Assembly: GCA_016210825.1 (NCBI GenBank)
Contig: JACQTM010000170.1
Coordinates: forward strand, 1 to 11,702
Length of the DNA: 11,702 nt
Source: Hyphomicrobiales bacterium
GTDB lineage: Bacteria > Pseudomonadota > Alphaproteobacteria > Rhizobiales > Xanthobacteraceae
Direction of reading: 5' to 3'
Shown: piece after piece, positions 5,184 to 11,571 of the stretch
Position numbering within the stretch: position 1 is the first letter of the stretch
How the letters are laid out: the number at the start of each line of letters is the position of its first letter
Translations under genes and position numbers: made by a program
The notes under the pieces: model-generated
Databases searched by the model: none
Seen by the model: the letters and a program-made list of their open reading frames with translations, nothing else
What the model was told of the DNA's origin: nothing

Positions 5184-7229
5184 ATGAACGGGCTGAAAAA
5201 AGATCTAGACCCTGAAATCGACCTCGCCGACGACGAGGACGAAGCCACACTTCCCGAAGTGGATGGCGGCGTCGACCTTGGCGAGGAGGCGCCCGTCGGC
5301 ACGCTCGCCGCGGGCCGTGCAATCATTCTTGCGCAGGCCAAGCACGCACCGGCGTCACCCGGCGTCTATCGCATGATCGATACGGCGGGTGAGGTGCTCT
5401 ATGTCGGCAAAGCCAAGAGCATCAAGAAGCGCATCCTCGCCTATGCGCGGCCGACCGGCCACGATACGCGCATCATTCGCATGATCGCCGCGACCAGCGC
5501 CATCGAATTTATCTCGACGCGCACGGAAACCGAAGCGCTGTTGCTGGAAGCCAACCTGATCAAACGGCTGCGGCCGCGCTTCAACGTTCTGATGCGCGAC
5601 GACAAGTCTTTTCCCTATATTCTGATCACCCGGGATCACGCCGCGCCGCAGATTCTCAAGCATCGCGGTGCGCGCAACCGGCCAGGCGATTATTTCGGTC
5701 CCTTTGCCTCGGTCTGGGCCGTCACTCGCACGATCACCGCGTTGCAGCGTGCCTTTCTCATTCGCTCCTGCTCGGACGCAGTCTATGAGAGCCGCACACG
5801 ACCCTGCCTGCTGCACCAGATCAAGCGCTGCTCGGCGCCATGCACCGGAGAAATCGCGCATGGCGACTATGCAGAGCTGGTGCGCGAAGCGCGCGCATTT
5901 CTCTCAGGCAAAAGCCAAGCCGTGCGCGAGGAAATGGCCGTGGAGATGGAGAAGGCTTCGGAGGCACTCGATTTCGAGCGCGCCGCGATCTACCGCGACC
6001 GTCTCGCCGCGCTCTCGGCGATCCAAACGCAGCAAGGTGTCAACCTACGCAGCGTCGAGGATGCCGACGTTTTTGCCATCCACCAGGCCGGAGGCTATTC
6101 CTGCGTACAGGTTTTCTTCTTCCGCACCGGACAGAACTGGGGCAACCGCGCCTATTTTCCGAAAGCAGATCGCGCATTGCCGGCGGCCGATGTGCTCGGT
6201 GCCTTCATCGCGCAGTTCTACGACGACAAGCCCTGCCCGCACTCCGTCCTCGTCTCCGATGACTTTGCCGAACGTGAACTGCTCGCCGAGGCGTTGAGCG
6301 CGAAAAACGATCACAAGGTCGAGGTCATGGTTCCGCTGCGCGGCGAAAAGAAGGATGTGATCGACCATGCGCTCGCCAATGCGCGCGAGGCGCTCGGCCG
6401 CAAGCTCGCGGAGAGCTCCTCGCAGCAAAAGCTGCTGCAAGCATTGGCCGAAGCGTTCGGGCTCAACGCGCCACCGCGGCGGATCGAGGTCTACGACAAC
6501 AGTCACATCCAGGGGACGAACGCGGTCGGCGCCATGATCGTCGCCGGCCCCGAGGGTTTTCGCAAAAACCAGTATCGCAAGTTCAATATCCGCTCTACCG
6601 AGCTCGCCCCCGGCGACGATTACGGTATGATGCGTGAGGTCCTAAGCCGCCGGTTCAAACGATTGATCGACGAGGCGCCGCGTTCAAAGCTGGAGAACGG
6701 CGGCGTGCTCGCGGCCGCGGTAAATGCCGTCGATAACGCGCTTCGCGCGTTGACCGCCGATGACGCCGAATCTCCCTGGCCCGATCTTGTGCTCATCGAC
6801 GGCGGCCAGGGGCAGTTGACTGCGGCGGCCGATACGCTTGCCTCGCTCGGGATTTCCGACGTGCCGCTTGCAGCGATCGCCAAAGGACCCGACCGCGATG
6901 CTGGTCGCGAAACGTTCTTCGTGGCGGGGCGTACGCCGTTCAAACTGCCGCCGCGCGATCCGCTGCTCTACTTCATCGAACGACTGCGCGACGAGGCGCA
7001 CCGCTTCGCCGTGGGCTCGCATCGCCAGCGGCGCAAGCGCGACATCCGCGAAGCGGGCTTGCAGGAAATTCCAGGCATTGGACCGACCCGAAAGCGCGCG
7101 CTGCTGCATCATTTCGGAACGTTGAAAGCGATCGAGCGGGCGTCGTTGACGGATCTTGCGCAGGTGCCCGGCATCAACGCGGAGACCGCGCGCAAGATCT
7201 ACGATTTCTTCCACGAATCCGCGAATTGA
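5184..7229 (+). CDS. uvrC: excinuclease ABC subunit UvrC
   Basis: UvrC makes both incisions, 3' and 5' of the lesion, in nucleotide excision repair after UvrA and UvrB load on damaged DNA. The domains are in order. The GIY-YIG nuclease (3' cut) has PGVY at 59-62 and LYVGKAKS at 72-79. Four cysteines (196, 208, 216, 220) match those reported to hold a 4Fe-4S cluster. The UVR motif that contacts UvrB is at about 247-283. The RNase-H-like nuclease (5' cut) has candidate catalytic Asp438 in YDNSHIQG, Asp539 in LIDGGQGQL and His606 in DEAHRFAVG. Tandem helix-hairpin-helix motifs (EIPGIG at 628-633, QVPGIN at 660-665) end the protein. All key residues are present, so it should be active. At 681 residues it is longer than the usual ~610, mainly from an acidic leader of about 45 residues before the GIY domain. 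The start at 5184 lacks a strong ribosome site, so a later start cannot be excluded. Confidence 0.98.
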   Translation: MNGLKKDLDPEIDLADDEDEATLPEVDGGVDLGEEAPVGTLAAGRAIILAQAKHAPASPGVYRMIDTAGEVLYVGKAKSIKKRILAYARPTGHDTRIIRMIAATSAIEFISTRTETEALLLEANLIKRLRPRFNVLMRDDKSFPYILITRDHAAPQILKHRGARNRPGDYFGPFASVWAVTRTITALQRAFLIRSCSDAVYESRTRPCLLHQIKRCSAPCTGEIAHGDYAELVREARAFLSGKSQAVREEMAVEMEKASEALDFERAAIYRDRLAALSAIQTQQGVNLRSVEDADVFAIHQAGGYSCVQVFFFRTGQNWGNRAYFPKADRALPAADVLGAFIAQFYDDKPCPHSVLVSDDFAERELLAEALSAKNDHKVEVMVPLRGEKKDVIDHALANAREALGRKLAESSSQQKLLQALAEAFGLNAPPRRIEVYDNSHIQGTNAVGAMIVAGPEGFRKNQYRKFNIRSTELAPGDDYGMMREVLSRRFKRLIDEAPRSKLENGGVLAAAVNAVDNALRALTADDAESPWPDLVLIDGGQGQLTAAADTLASLGISDVPLAAIAKGPDRDAGRETFFVAGRTPFKLPPRDPLLYFIERLRDEAHRFAVGSHRQRRKRDIREAGLQEIPGIGPTRKRALLHHFGTLKAIERASLTDLAQVPGINAETARKIYDFFHESAN

Positions 7230-7360
7230 CGGCGAACCCTGGGTGCGGGCCAAATTCCGTCCGCGCGCAAATGACGACTTTTTCACGCGGGTTGTAAACA
7301 ACTCCGTGACAATGCCACGCTTCGGTTGACGATTGCGTGCGCGGGGTGTTCCCTTGCCTG

Positions 7361-7969
7361 ATGACTGCTGGAACAACCCATCACGAGCAGCAGCGCTCGC
7401 TGTCGCTGCCCAACCTCCTAACCTATGGCCGCATTGTCGCGGTGCCGCTGGTCGTCGGTTGCCTGTATTGGTCCGAAATCCTGCAAGGCGGTGAGTGGCT
7501 GCGATGGCTCGCGCTGGTCATTTTCATTTCGGCGGGCGTGACCGATTTCCTCGACGGTTATTTTGCGCGCAGCTGGGGGCAGCAATCCAAGCTCGGGCGC
7601 ATGCTCGACCCGATTGCCGACAAGCTCCTGGTGTCGTCATGCCTGCTGATGCTCGCGGCCGACAGCACCATTCGCGGCTGGTCGCTATGGGCGGCGATCA
7701 TCATTCTGTGCCGCGAGATCCTGGTGTCCGGTTTGCGCGAATTCCTCGCTGAATTGCGGGTGAGCGTGCCGGTGACGCGGCTCGCCAAATGGAAGACGGT
7801 GTGGCAGTTGATCGCCATCGGCTTCCTGATCGCAGGCGAGGCGGGCGACCGCATCGTCCCGGTGGTCACCTTGATCGGCCTGTCCCTGCTTTGGCTCTCG
7901 GCAATCGTGACCCTATATACTGGCTGGGATTACCTGCGCGCGGGCCTGCGCCACCTGATCGACGACTAG
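7361..7969 (+). CDS. pgsA: CDP-diacylglycerol-glycerol-3-phosphate 3-phosphatidyltransferase
   Basis: PgsA makes phosphatidylglycerophosphate from CDP-diacylglycerol and glycerol-3-phosphate, the committed step to phosphatidylglycerol and cardiolipin, in the inner membrane. The CDP-alcohol phosphotransferase signature D-x2-DG-x2-AR-x8-G-x3-D-x3-D is complete from Asp62 through Asp65, Gly66, Ala69, Arg70, Gly79 and Asp83 to Asp87. The opening SLPNLLTYGRIVAVPL is typical of PgsA rather than PssA. Several hydrophobic helices follow, at about 22-36, 48-62, 85-97, 103-118, 138-152 and 156-175. ATG 7361 gives 202 residues, a normal length. An in-frame GTG at 7337 would add eight residues and neither has a strong ribosome site. 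It follows uvrC by about 130 bases and moaD follows 31 bases after its stop, an order I associate with rhizobial genomes. Confidence 0.95.
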   Translation: MTAGTTHHEQQRSLSLPNLLTYGRIVAVPLVVGCLYWSEILQGGEWLRWLALVIFISAGVTDFLDGYFARSWGQQSKLGRMLDPIADKLLVSSCLLMLAADSTIRGWSLWAAIIILCREILVSGLREFLAELRVSVPVTRLAKWKTVWQLIAIGFLIAGEAGDRIVPVVTLIGLSLLWLSAIVTLYTGWDYLRAGLRHLIDD

Positions 7970-8000
7970 GCGCATGCACTTTGTTCAAGGAACGGGCGCG

Positions 8001-8252
8001 ATGAAGCTGGTGTATTTCTCCTGGGTGCGCGAGCGCGTTGGCAAGACGCAGGAAGATATTGCGCCGCCCACGGGCGTTATGACGGTCGCCGATCTGATCG
8101 GCTGGCTTGCGGCGCGCGGGGAAGAATACGCCTATGCGTTCGAGAATCCGAAAATCATTCGCGCCGCGATCGATCGCACCCATGTGCCGCCGGAGACCGC
8201 GATTGCCGGCGCGCGTGAGATCGCCTTCTTTCCGCCGATGACGGGCGGATGA
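8001..8252 (+). CDS. moaD: molybdopterin synthase small subunit MoaD
   Basis: MoaD is the ubiquitin-like sulfur carrier of molybdopterin synthase. Its C-terminal glycine is adenylated by MoeB, turned into a thiocarboxylate, and donates sulfur to convert cyclic pyranopterin monophosphate to molybdopterin. The 83-residue product has the expected size and ends in FFPPMTGG, the diagnostic C-terminal Gly-Gly tail. The N-terminal MKLVYFSWVRERVG is the first beta strand and helix start of the fold. ATG 8001 was preferred to ATG 7974 because AAGGAA (7987-7992) lies eight bases before it and homology begins there. Its stop codon overlaps the first possible moaE start in ATGA, so the two subunits are probably translated together. 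Confidence 0.94.
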   Translation: MKLVYFSWVRERVGKTQEDIAPPTGVMTVADLIGWLAARGEEYAYAFENPKIIRAAIDRTHVPPETAIAGAREIAFFPPMTGG

Positions 8253-8263
8253 GGACCACGGCG

Positions 8264-8740
8264 ATGACGGTACGCCTGCAGCGCGAGGATTTCGACGCCG
8301 GCCGCGAAGCGGCGTTGCTGACGCATGGGCGAACCGACATTGGCGCGGTGGTCACCTTCACCGGAATCTGCCGCGGCCGCGAAGCGGCGGGAGAAATCGC
8401 CGCGATGACGCTCGAACACTATCCCGGCATGGCCGAGGCCGAAATAGCCCGCCATGTCGAGGAAGCAAAATCGCGCTGGCCGTTGCTCGGCGTCACCGTT
8501 ATTCACCGCTACGGGCGCCTCGTTCCGGGCGACAACATCGTTCTCGTCGTCACCACATCGGCGCACCGGGACGCCGCGTTCGCGGCGGCCGAATTTCTGA
8601 TGGATTATCTGAAGACCAAAGCACCGTTCTGGAAACTCGAGGAACGTGCCGGAGAGACGCGATGGGTCGAAGCCAAGCAGTCCGATGGCGCTGCGGCCGA
8701 TCGCTGGCGGGGCAAGGGCCGCAACGAGGCGGCGGAGTGA
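8264..8740 (+). CDS. moaE: molybdopterin synthase catalytic subunit MoaE
   Basis: MoaE forms a heterotetramer with MoaD and carries the active site that inserts two sulfurs into cyclic pyranopterin monophosphate to give molybdopterin, in the cytoplasm. Family landmarks are all visible: GAVVTFTG at 28-35, LEHYPGM at 50-56, VIHRYGRLVPGD at 79-90, TSAHRDAAF at 98-106, and the active-site segment MDYLKTKAPFWKLE at 113-126, which contains the catalytic lysine(s) (Lys119 and Lys126 in E. coli). I chose ATG 8264 because GAGGA at 8252-8256 lies seven bases before it. ATG 8249, which overlaps the moaD stop, would add five residues and is also plausible by coupling. The 158-residue length is normal. 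The tail after about residue 140 is Arg/Ala rich and not conserved in my memory of the family. Confidence 0.95.
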   Translation: MTVRLQREDFDAGREAALLTHGRTDIGAVVTFTGICRGREAAGEIAAMTLEHYPGMAEAEIARHVEEAKSRWPLLGVTVIHRYGRLVPGDNIVLVVTTSAHRDAAFAAAEFLMDYLKTKAPFWKLEERAGETRWVEAKQSDGAAADRWRGKGRNEAAE

Positions 8741-8778
8741 TTGTCGGGTCGCGGGAGCCGATCTCGCCGGAGGGAAAA

Positions 8779-9732
8779 ATGCTTCGACATCTTGCGTGGA
8801 TTGTTGCCGCCATTTTCGTTCAGGCCGGTGCGGCCGTCGCCGCACAAGTGACGTATTACCCCGTGCCGTCGGGCTCGAACCCGCACGATGTGGCGCCGGC
8901 GCCGGACGGCAGCGTCTGGTACACCGCGCAATCCAAAGGCGAACTGGGCCGCCTCGATCCGAAGTCCGGAAAGGTCGAAATCTATCCTCTCGGCGCGCGG
9001 TCGTCGCCACATGGCGTCGTCGTCGGTCCCGACGGCGCCGCCTGGGTGACCGACAGCGGCCTCAACGCCAATGTCCGCGTCGATCCCAAGACGAAGCAGG
9101 TGAAGGTATTTCCGCTGCCGGAAACATTTCCCGGCGCCAACCTCAATACCGGCACCTTCGACAAGAAAGGCATCTACTGGTTCACCGGCCAATCCGGCGT
9201 CTACGGCCGCGTCGATCCGGCAACCGGCAAGGTCGATGCGTGGAAGGCGCCGAAAGGCCGCGGTCCCTACGGTATCGCCACGACGCCGGCGGGCGACATC
9301 TGGTACGCCTCGCTGGCCGGCGACCACATCGCCAAGATCGATGCCGTGAGCGGGCAAGCGACCGTGGTCGAGCCGCCGAAGCCGGGCGTCGGCCCGCGCC
9401 GCATCTGGGCCGATTCCAAGTCGATGCTGTGGGTCAGTTTCTGGAATTCCGGCGAGGTCGGCCGCTACGATCCCGTGGCCAAGACCTGGAAGGTATGGCC
9501 ACTGCCCAAGACCAAAAGCGGTTGCTACTCGGTCTACGTCGATGACAAGGACCGCGTGTGGCTTACGGATTTCGTCAATAACGCCATCGTGCGCTTCGAT
9601 CCGGTGACCGAAAAGTTCGAAAGCTTCCCAAGCGACCAGCGCGGCGCGTCGGTGCGGCAAATGCTCGGCCGGCCGGGTGAGGCCTGGGGGGCGGAGTCAG
9701 GCACGAACCGGCTGGTGGTGGTGCGGGATTAA
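8779..9732 (+). CDS. secreted beta-propeller, virginiamycin B lyase (Vgb)-like family
   Basis: The 317-residue product carries a signal peptide (MLRHLAWIVAAIFVQAGAAVAA, cleavage about residue 22) and six or seven blade-like repeats of about 40 residues. Each has a pattern like PHG(V/I)-x-x-x-PDG-x-W(Y/V)-T, then GRxDPxTGKV and a closing FPLP. Examples start near residues 34, 76, 120, 162, 205, 248 and 290. This is the pattern of the streptogramin lyase/Vgb family and related NHL or SMP-30 propellers. Most such genes in soil bacteria have no shown lyase activity, so antibiotic inactivation is not claimed; a periplasmic hydrolase, lyase or binding role is equally possible. ATG 8779 was chosen over an in-frame ATG at 8662 because GGAGGG (8769-8774) lies four bases upstream and the signal peptide starts there. 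It follows moaE by 38 bases and may be co-transcribed, but a link to molybdenum cofactor is not evident. Confidence 0.85.
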   Translation: MLRHLAWIVAAIFVQAGAAVAAQVTYYPVPSGSNPHDVAPAPDGSVWYTAQSKGELGRLDPKSGKVEIYPLGARSSPHGVVVGPDGAAWVTDSGLNANVRVDPKTKQVKVFPLPETFPGANLNTGTFDKKGIYWFTGQSGVYGRVDPATGKVDAWKAPKGRGPYGIATTPAGDIWYASLAGDHIAKIDAVSGQATVVEPPKPGVGPRRIWADSKSMLWVSFWNSGEVGRYDPVAKTWKVWPLPKTKSGCYSVYVDDKDRVWLTDFVNNAIVRFDPVTEKFESFPSDQRGASVRQMLGRPGEAWGAESGTNRLVVVRD

Positions 9733-9769
9733 CTTGAGCAGATCTCGGTCAGGTTGAACCGTTTTTCCG

Positions 9770-9850
9770 CTCGTCCCCGCGTAAGCGGGGACCCAGCTTC
9801 AAAAGCAACGTGGCGCGATTTGGATGCCCGCTTTCGCGGGCATGAGCGGA
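9770..9850. repeat. tandem-palindrome intergenic repeat (REP-like)
   Basis: Two strong palindromes stand about 30 bases apart. GTCCCCGC/GCGGGGAC (9773-9792) is an 8-bp stem with loop GTAA. ATGCCCGC/GCGGGCAT (9824-9843) is an 8-bp stem with loop TTTC, followed by GAGCGGA. This two-hairpin arrangement is a dispersed extragenic repeat I know from Bradyrhizobium and related genomes; its translated shadows read like PAFAGM or SPLTRG. It sits between the convergent propeller gene and ilvE and can also act as a transcription end or mRNA-stabilising structure. The copy number in this genome cannot be seen from one window. Confidence 0.75.
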
Positions 9851-9880
9851 AGGATGAGGTCAACCCAAGCGAAAATCGAT

Positions 9881-10771
9881 CTACGCCGCCGCAGCTTTGC
9901 CCCTTGGATTTACTTCCACCGTATAGTCTTCCATCAGCTGCTTGGAAATACCGCCGGGATTGAAGTTCCATTGCCCGATTTCGGAGACCGGCGTCACCTC
10001 CGCGGCGGTGCCGGTGATGAAACACTCCGAGAAATCCTTAAGCTCGTCGGGCATGATGCGGCGCTCGATCACCTCGAAGCCGCGCTTGCGCGCGAGATCG
10101 ATCACCGTGCGCCGCGTGATGCCGTCGAGGAAGCAATCGGCGGTCGGCGTGTGGATCTTGCCGTCGCGCACGAAGAAGATATTGGCGCCAGTGCATTCGG
10201 CGACACGACCCTGCCAGTCGAGCATCATGGCGTCGGCATAGCCTTTGCGCTCCGCCTTGTGCTTGGAGACGGTGCAGATCATGTAGAGGCCCGCCGCTTT
10301 GGCGAGGCACGGCGCGGTCTTCGGATCGGGACGCCGGTATTCGGCGACGTCCAGGCGGATGCCCTTGAGCCGTTCCTTCGGATCGAAGTAGCTCGGCCAT
10401 TCCCACGTGCCGATGGCAAGGTGGATCGCGTTATGCTGCGCGGAGACGCCCATCATTTCCGAGCCGCGCCAAGCGACCGGGCGGACATAGGCGTCTTTTT
10501 GGCCATTCTGCTCGAGCACCAGGCACTTGGCTGCGTCGATCTCGGCTGTGGAATAGGGAATCTCGAAGTCGAGAACTTGCGCGGATTTCTTCAACCGCTC
10601 GGAATGCTCTGTGCACTTAAAAATCTTGCCGCCATAGGCGCGCTCGCCCTCGAACACGCAGCTTGCGTAATGCAGGCCATGGGAGAAGACATGCAACTTG
10701 GCGTCCTTCCAGGGCACGAGCTTGCCGTCGTACCAGATGACGCCATCGCGTTGATCGAAGGGCACTGCCAT
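9881..10771 (-). CDS. ilvE: branched-chain amino acid aminotransferase (class IV, PLP)
   Basis: IlvE transfers the amino group between glutamate and the 2-oxo acids of leucine, isoleucine and valine, the last step of their synthesis, using pyridoxal phosphate. The 296-residue product has the class IV fold: HVFSHGLHYASCVFEGERAYGG at the N-terminus (FEG-R is typical), the PLP-binding Lys158 in LAKAAGLY, the acidic Glu192 in AECTGANIFFV, and the phosphate-binding GITRRTV and TGTAAEVTPV segments. Length is close to the usual ~300. The start at 10771 is well supported by AGGAGG (10783 to 10778 on the minus strand) six bases upstream. Class IV also includes D-amino acid transaminase and aminodeoxychorismate lyase; size and motifs favour IlvE. 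The gene is divergent from the MarR gene, with 241 bases between the starts, and converges on the propeller gene. Confidence 0.95.
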   Translation of the reverse strand: MAVPFDQRDGVIWYDGKLVPWKDAKLHVFSHGLHYASCVFEGERAYGGKIFKCTEHSERLKKSAQVLDFEIPYSTAEIDAAKCLVLEQNGQKDAYVRPVAWRGSEMMGVSAQHNAIHLAIGTWEWPSYFDPKERLKGIRLDVAEYRRPDPKTAPCLAKAAGLYMICTVSKHKAERKGYADAMMLDWQGRVAECTGANIFFVRDGKIHTPTADCFLDGITRRTVIDLARKRGFEVIERRIMPDELKDFSECFITGTAAEVTPVSEIGQWNFNPGGISKQLMEDYTVEVNPRGKAAAA

Positions 10772-11012
10772 GGTCTTCCTCCTGCGCGTCTGCCGTTCGT
10801 CGTGGCCCGTCGCCGGATGCCTTCACCTATCGCGCTTTGGTCTCACCGGCCAAGTCTTTTGCCTCGAAGACCAAGTGCCGATATGTTCCAAGCGCTCGTG
10901 AGAGCTTGCTTTTTGGCTGCGGAAGCAATGCGCACCGGCCAGGCGGCAGTTCGAGCATGTTCCTTTCGTTGAATGCTCCTATTCGGTAACAATAAAACCG
11001 AAATATGTCAAT
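10772..11012. promoter_or_regulatory. divergent promoter region between ilvE and marR
   Basis: Apart from the strong ribosome site of ilvE, this region has an inverted repeat TTGGTCT (10837-10843)/AGACCAA (10868-10874) with a 24-base spacer in the ilvE leader. For the rightward gene, TTGAAT (10969-10974) and AATAAA (10991-10996), 16 bases apart, make a plausible -35/-10 pair. Transcription would then start close to 11003. The palindromes at the right end are listed separately. Confidence 0.4.
10982..11002. promoter_or_regulatory. palindrome TTCGGT-N9-ACCGAA at the marR promoter
   Basis: TTCGGT (10982-10987) and ACCGAA (10997-11002) are perfect 6-bp arms around an AT-rich 9-base centre that contains the predicted -10 box. 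A protein bound here would block RNA polymerase. The arms differ from those of the adjoining palindrome, so the two need not bind the same protein. Confidence 0.5.
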
Positions 11013-11024
11013 ATGGCTGACATA
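11004..11024. promoter_or_regulatory. palindrome TATGTCA-N7-TGACATA over the marR start codon
   Basis: TATGTCA (11004-11010) and TGACATA (11018-11024) are perfect 7-bp arms with a 7-base spacer. They span the ATG at 11013 and the predicted transcription start. Its size and position fit an autoregulatory operator of a MarR dimer, which usually bind 16-21 bp palindromes near their own start. Part of the right arm is coding sequence (codons 2-4). Confidence 0.6.
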
Positions 11025-11558
11025 AATCTAACCCCCCTGCGCCGCAGGGCCGAATCCGCCGAAACCCCCGGCACAGCAGCCGCTGAGCCGCTATGGGACA
11101 TCATCGAGCTGTTGTTTTTTGCCTACCGCGACTTCGTCAGCGACCCGGACGATGCACTGGCCAAGTTCGGTTTCGGCCGCGCTCACCACCGGGTACTGCA
11201 TTTCATCAACCGCAACCCCGGCATGAAGGTGGCCGACCTGCTCGTGATCTTGAAAATCACGAAGCAATCGCTTGGCCGCGTGCTCAAGCAGCTGGTGGAC
11301 CTGGGTTATGTCGTGCAGAAGGCTGGCGCCAACGATCGCCGCCAGCGCCTTCTTTACGTCACGCCAAAGGGCGAAACGCTGGCCATGAAACTTGCCGGAT
11401 TGCAAACGGACCGCATCGTCCGGGCGCTCGCCGCACTCGGACCCGACGCCCACGAGGCCGCTCGGCGTTTCCTGATCGCGATGCTCGATGACGATGGCCG
11501 CGATGCCGTGCTGCGGTTGATCGCGACCGCCGGCCATCCGCGGCGATCCGACTCCTGA
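11013..11558 (+). CDS. MarR family transcriptional regulator (PetP-like)
   Basis: A 181-residue winged helix-turn-helix regulator. A polar N-terminus of about 25 residues precedes dimerisation helix LWDIIELLFFAYRDF (27-41). The recognition region VADLLVILKITKQSLGRVLKQLVDLGYV is at 73-100, and the wing with the MarR-type DRRQRLLYVTPKG at 108-120. C-terminal helices complete the dimer interface. The pairing with a response-regulator gene 13 bases downstream resembles the petP-petR pair known in Rhodobacter and widespread in Alphaproteobacteria, so PetP is the likely counterpart; this is inference from motif and context. There is no Shine-Dalgarno before ATG 11013, so the mRNA may be nearly leaderless or a later start may be used. 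Autoregulation through the overlapping palindrome is likely. Confidence 0.9.
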   Translation: MADINLTPLRRRAESAETPGTAAAEPLWDIIELLFFAYRDFVSDPDDALAKFGFGRAHHRVLHFINRNPGMKVADLLVILKITKQSLGRVLKQLVDLGYVVQKAGANDRRQRLLYVTPKGETLAMKLAGLQTDRIVRALAALGPDAHEAARRFLIAMLDDDGRDAVLRLIATAGHPRRSDS

Positions 11559-11571
11559 AGGTCGCGTGCGC

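Noticed and set aside
7230..7336. Terminator between uvrC and pgsA
   Set aside because: Only a long-range CCGCG/CGCGG pairing with a big loop is seen and no T-run follows it.
6684..7376. 230-codon minus-strand frame opposite the 3' end of uvrC
   Set aside because: It is antisense to the helix-hairpin-helix region of uvrC, which is fully conserved in its own frame.
8605..9660. 351-codon minus-strand frame opposite moaE and the propeller gene
   Set aside because: It is antisense to two genes with clear motifs and good ribosome sites, and its translation shows no family motif; typical third-position GC shadow.
9824..10972. 382-codon plus-strand frame opposite ilvE
   Set aside because: It begins inside the palindromic repeat, runs antisense to the well-supported ilvE, and has the His/Arg/Ala/Gly-rich composition of a GC-rich shadow.
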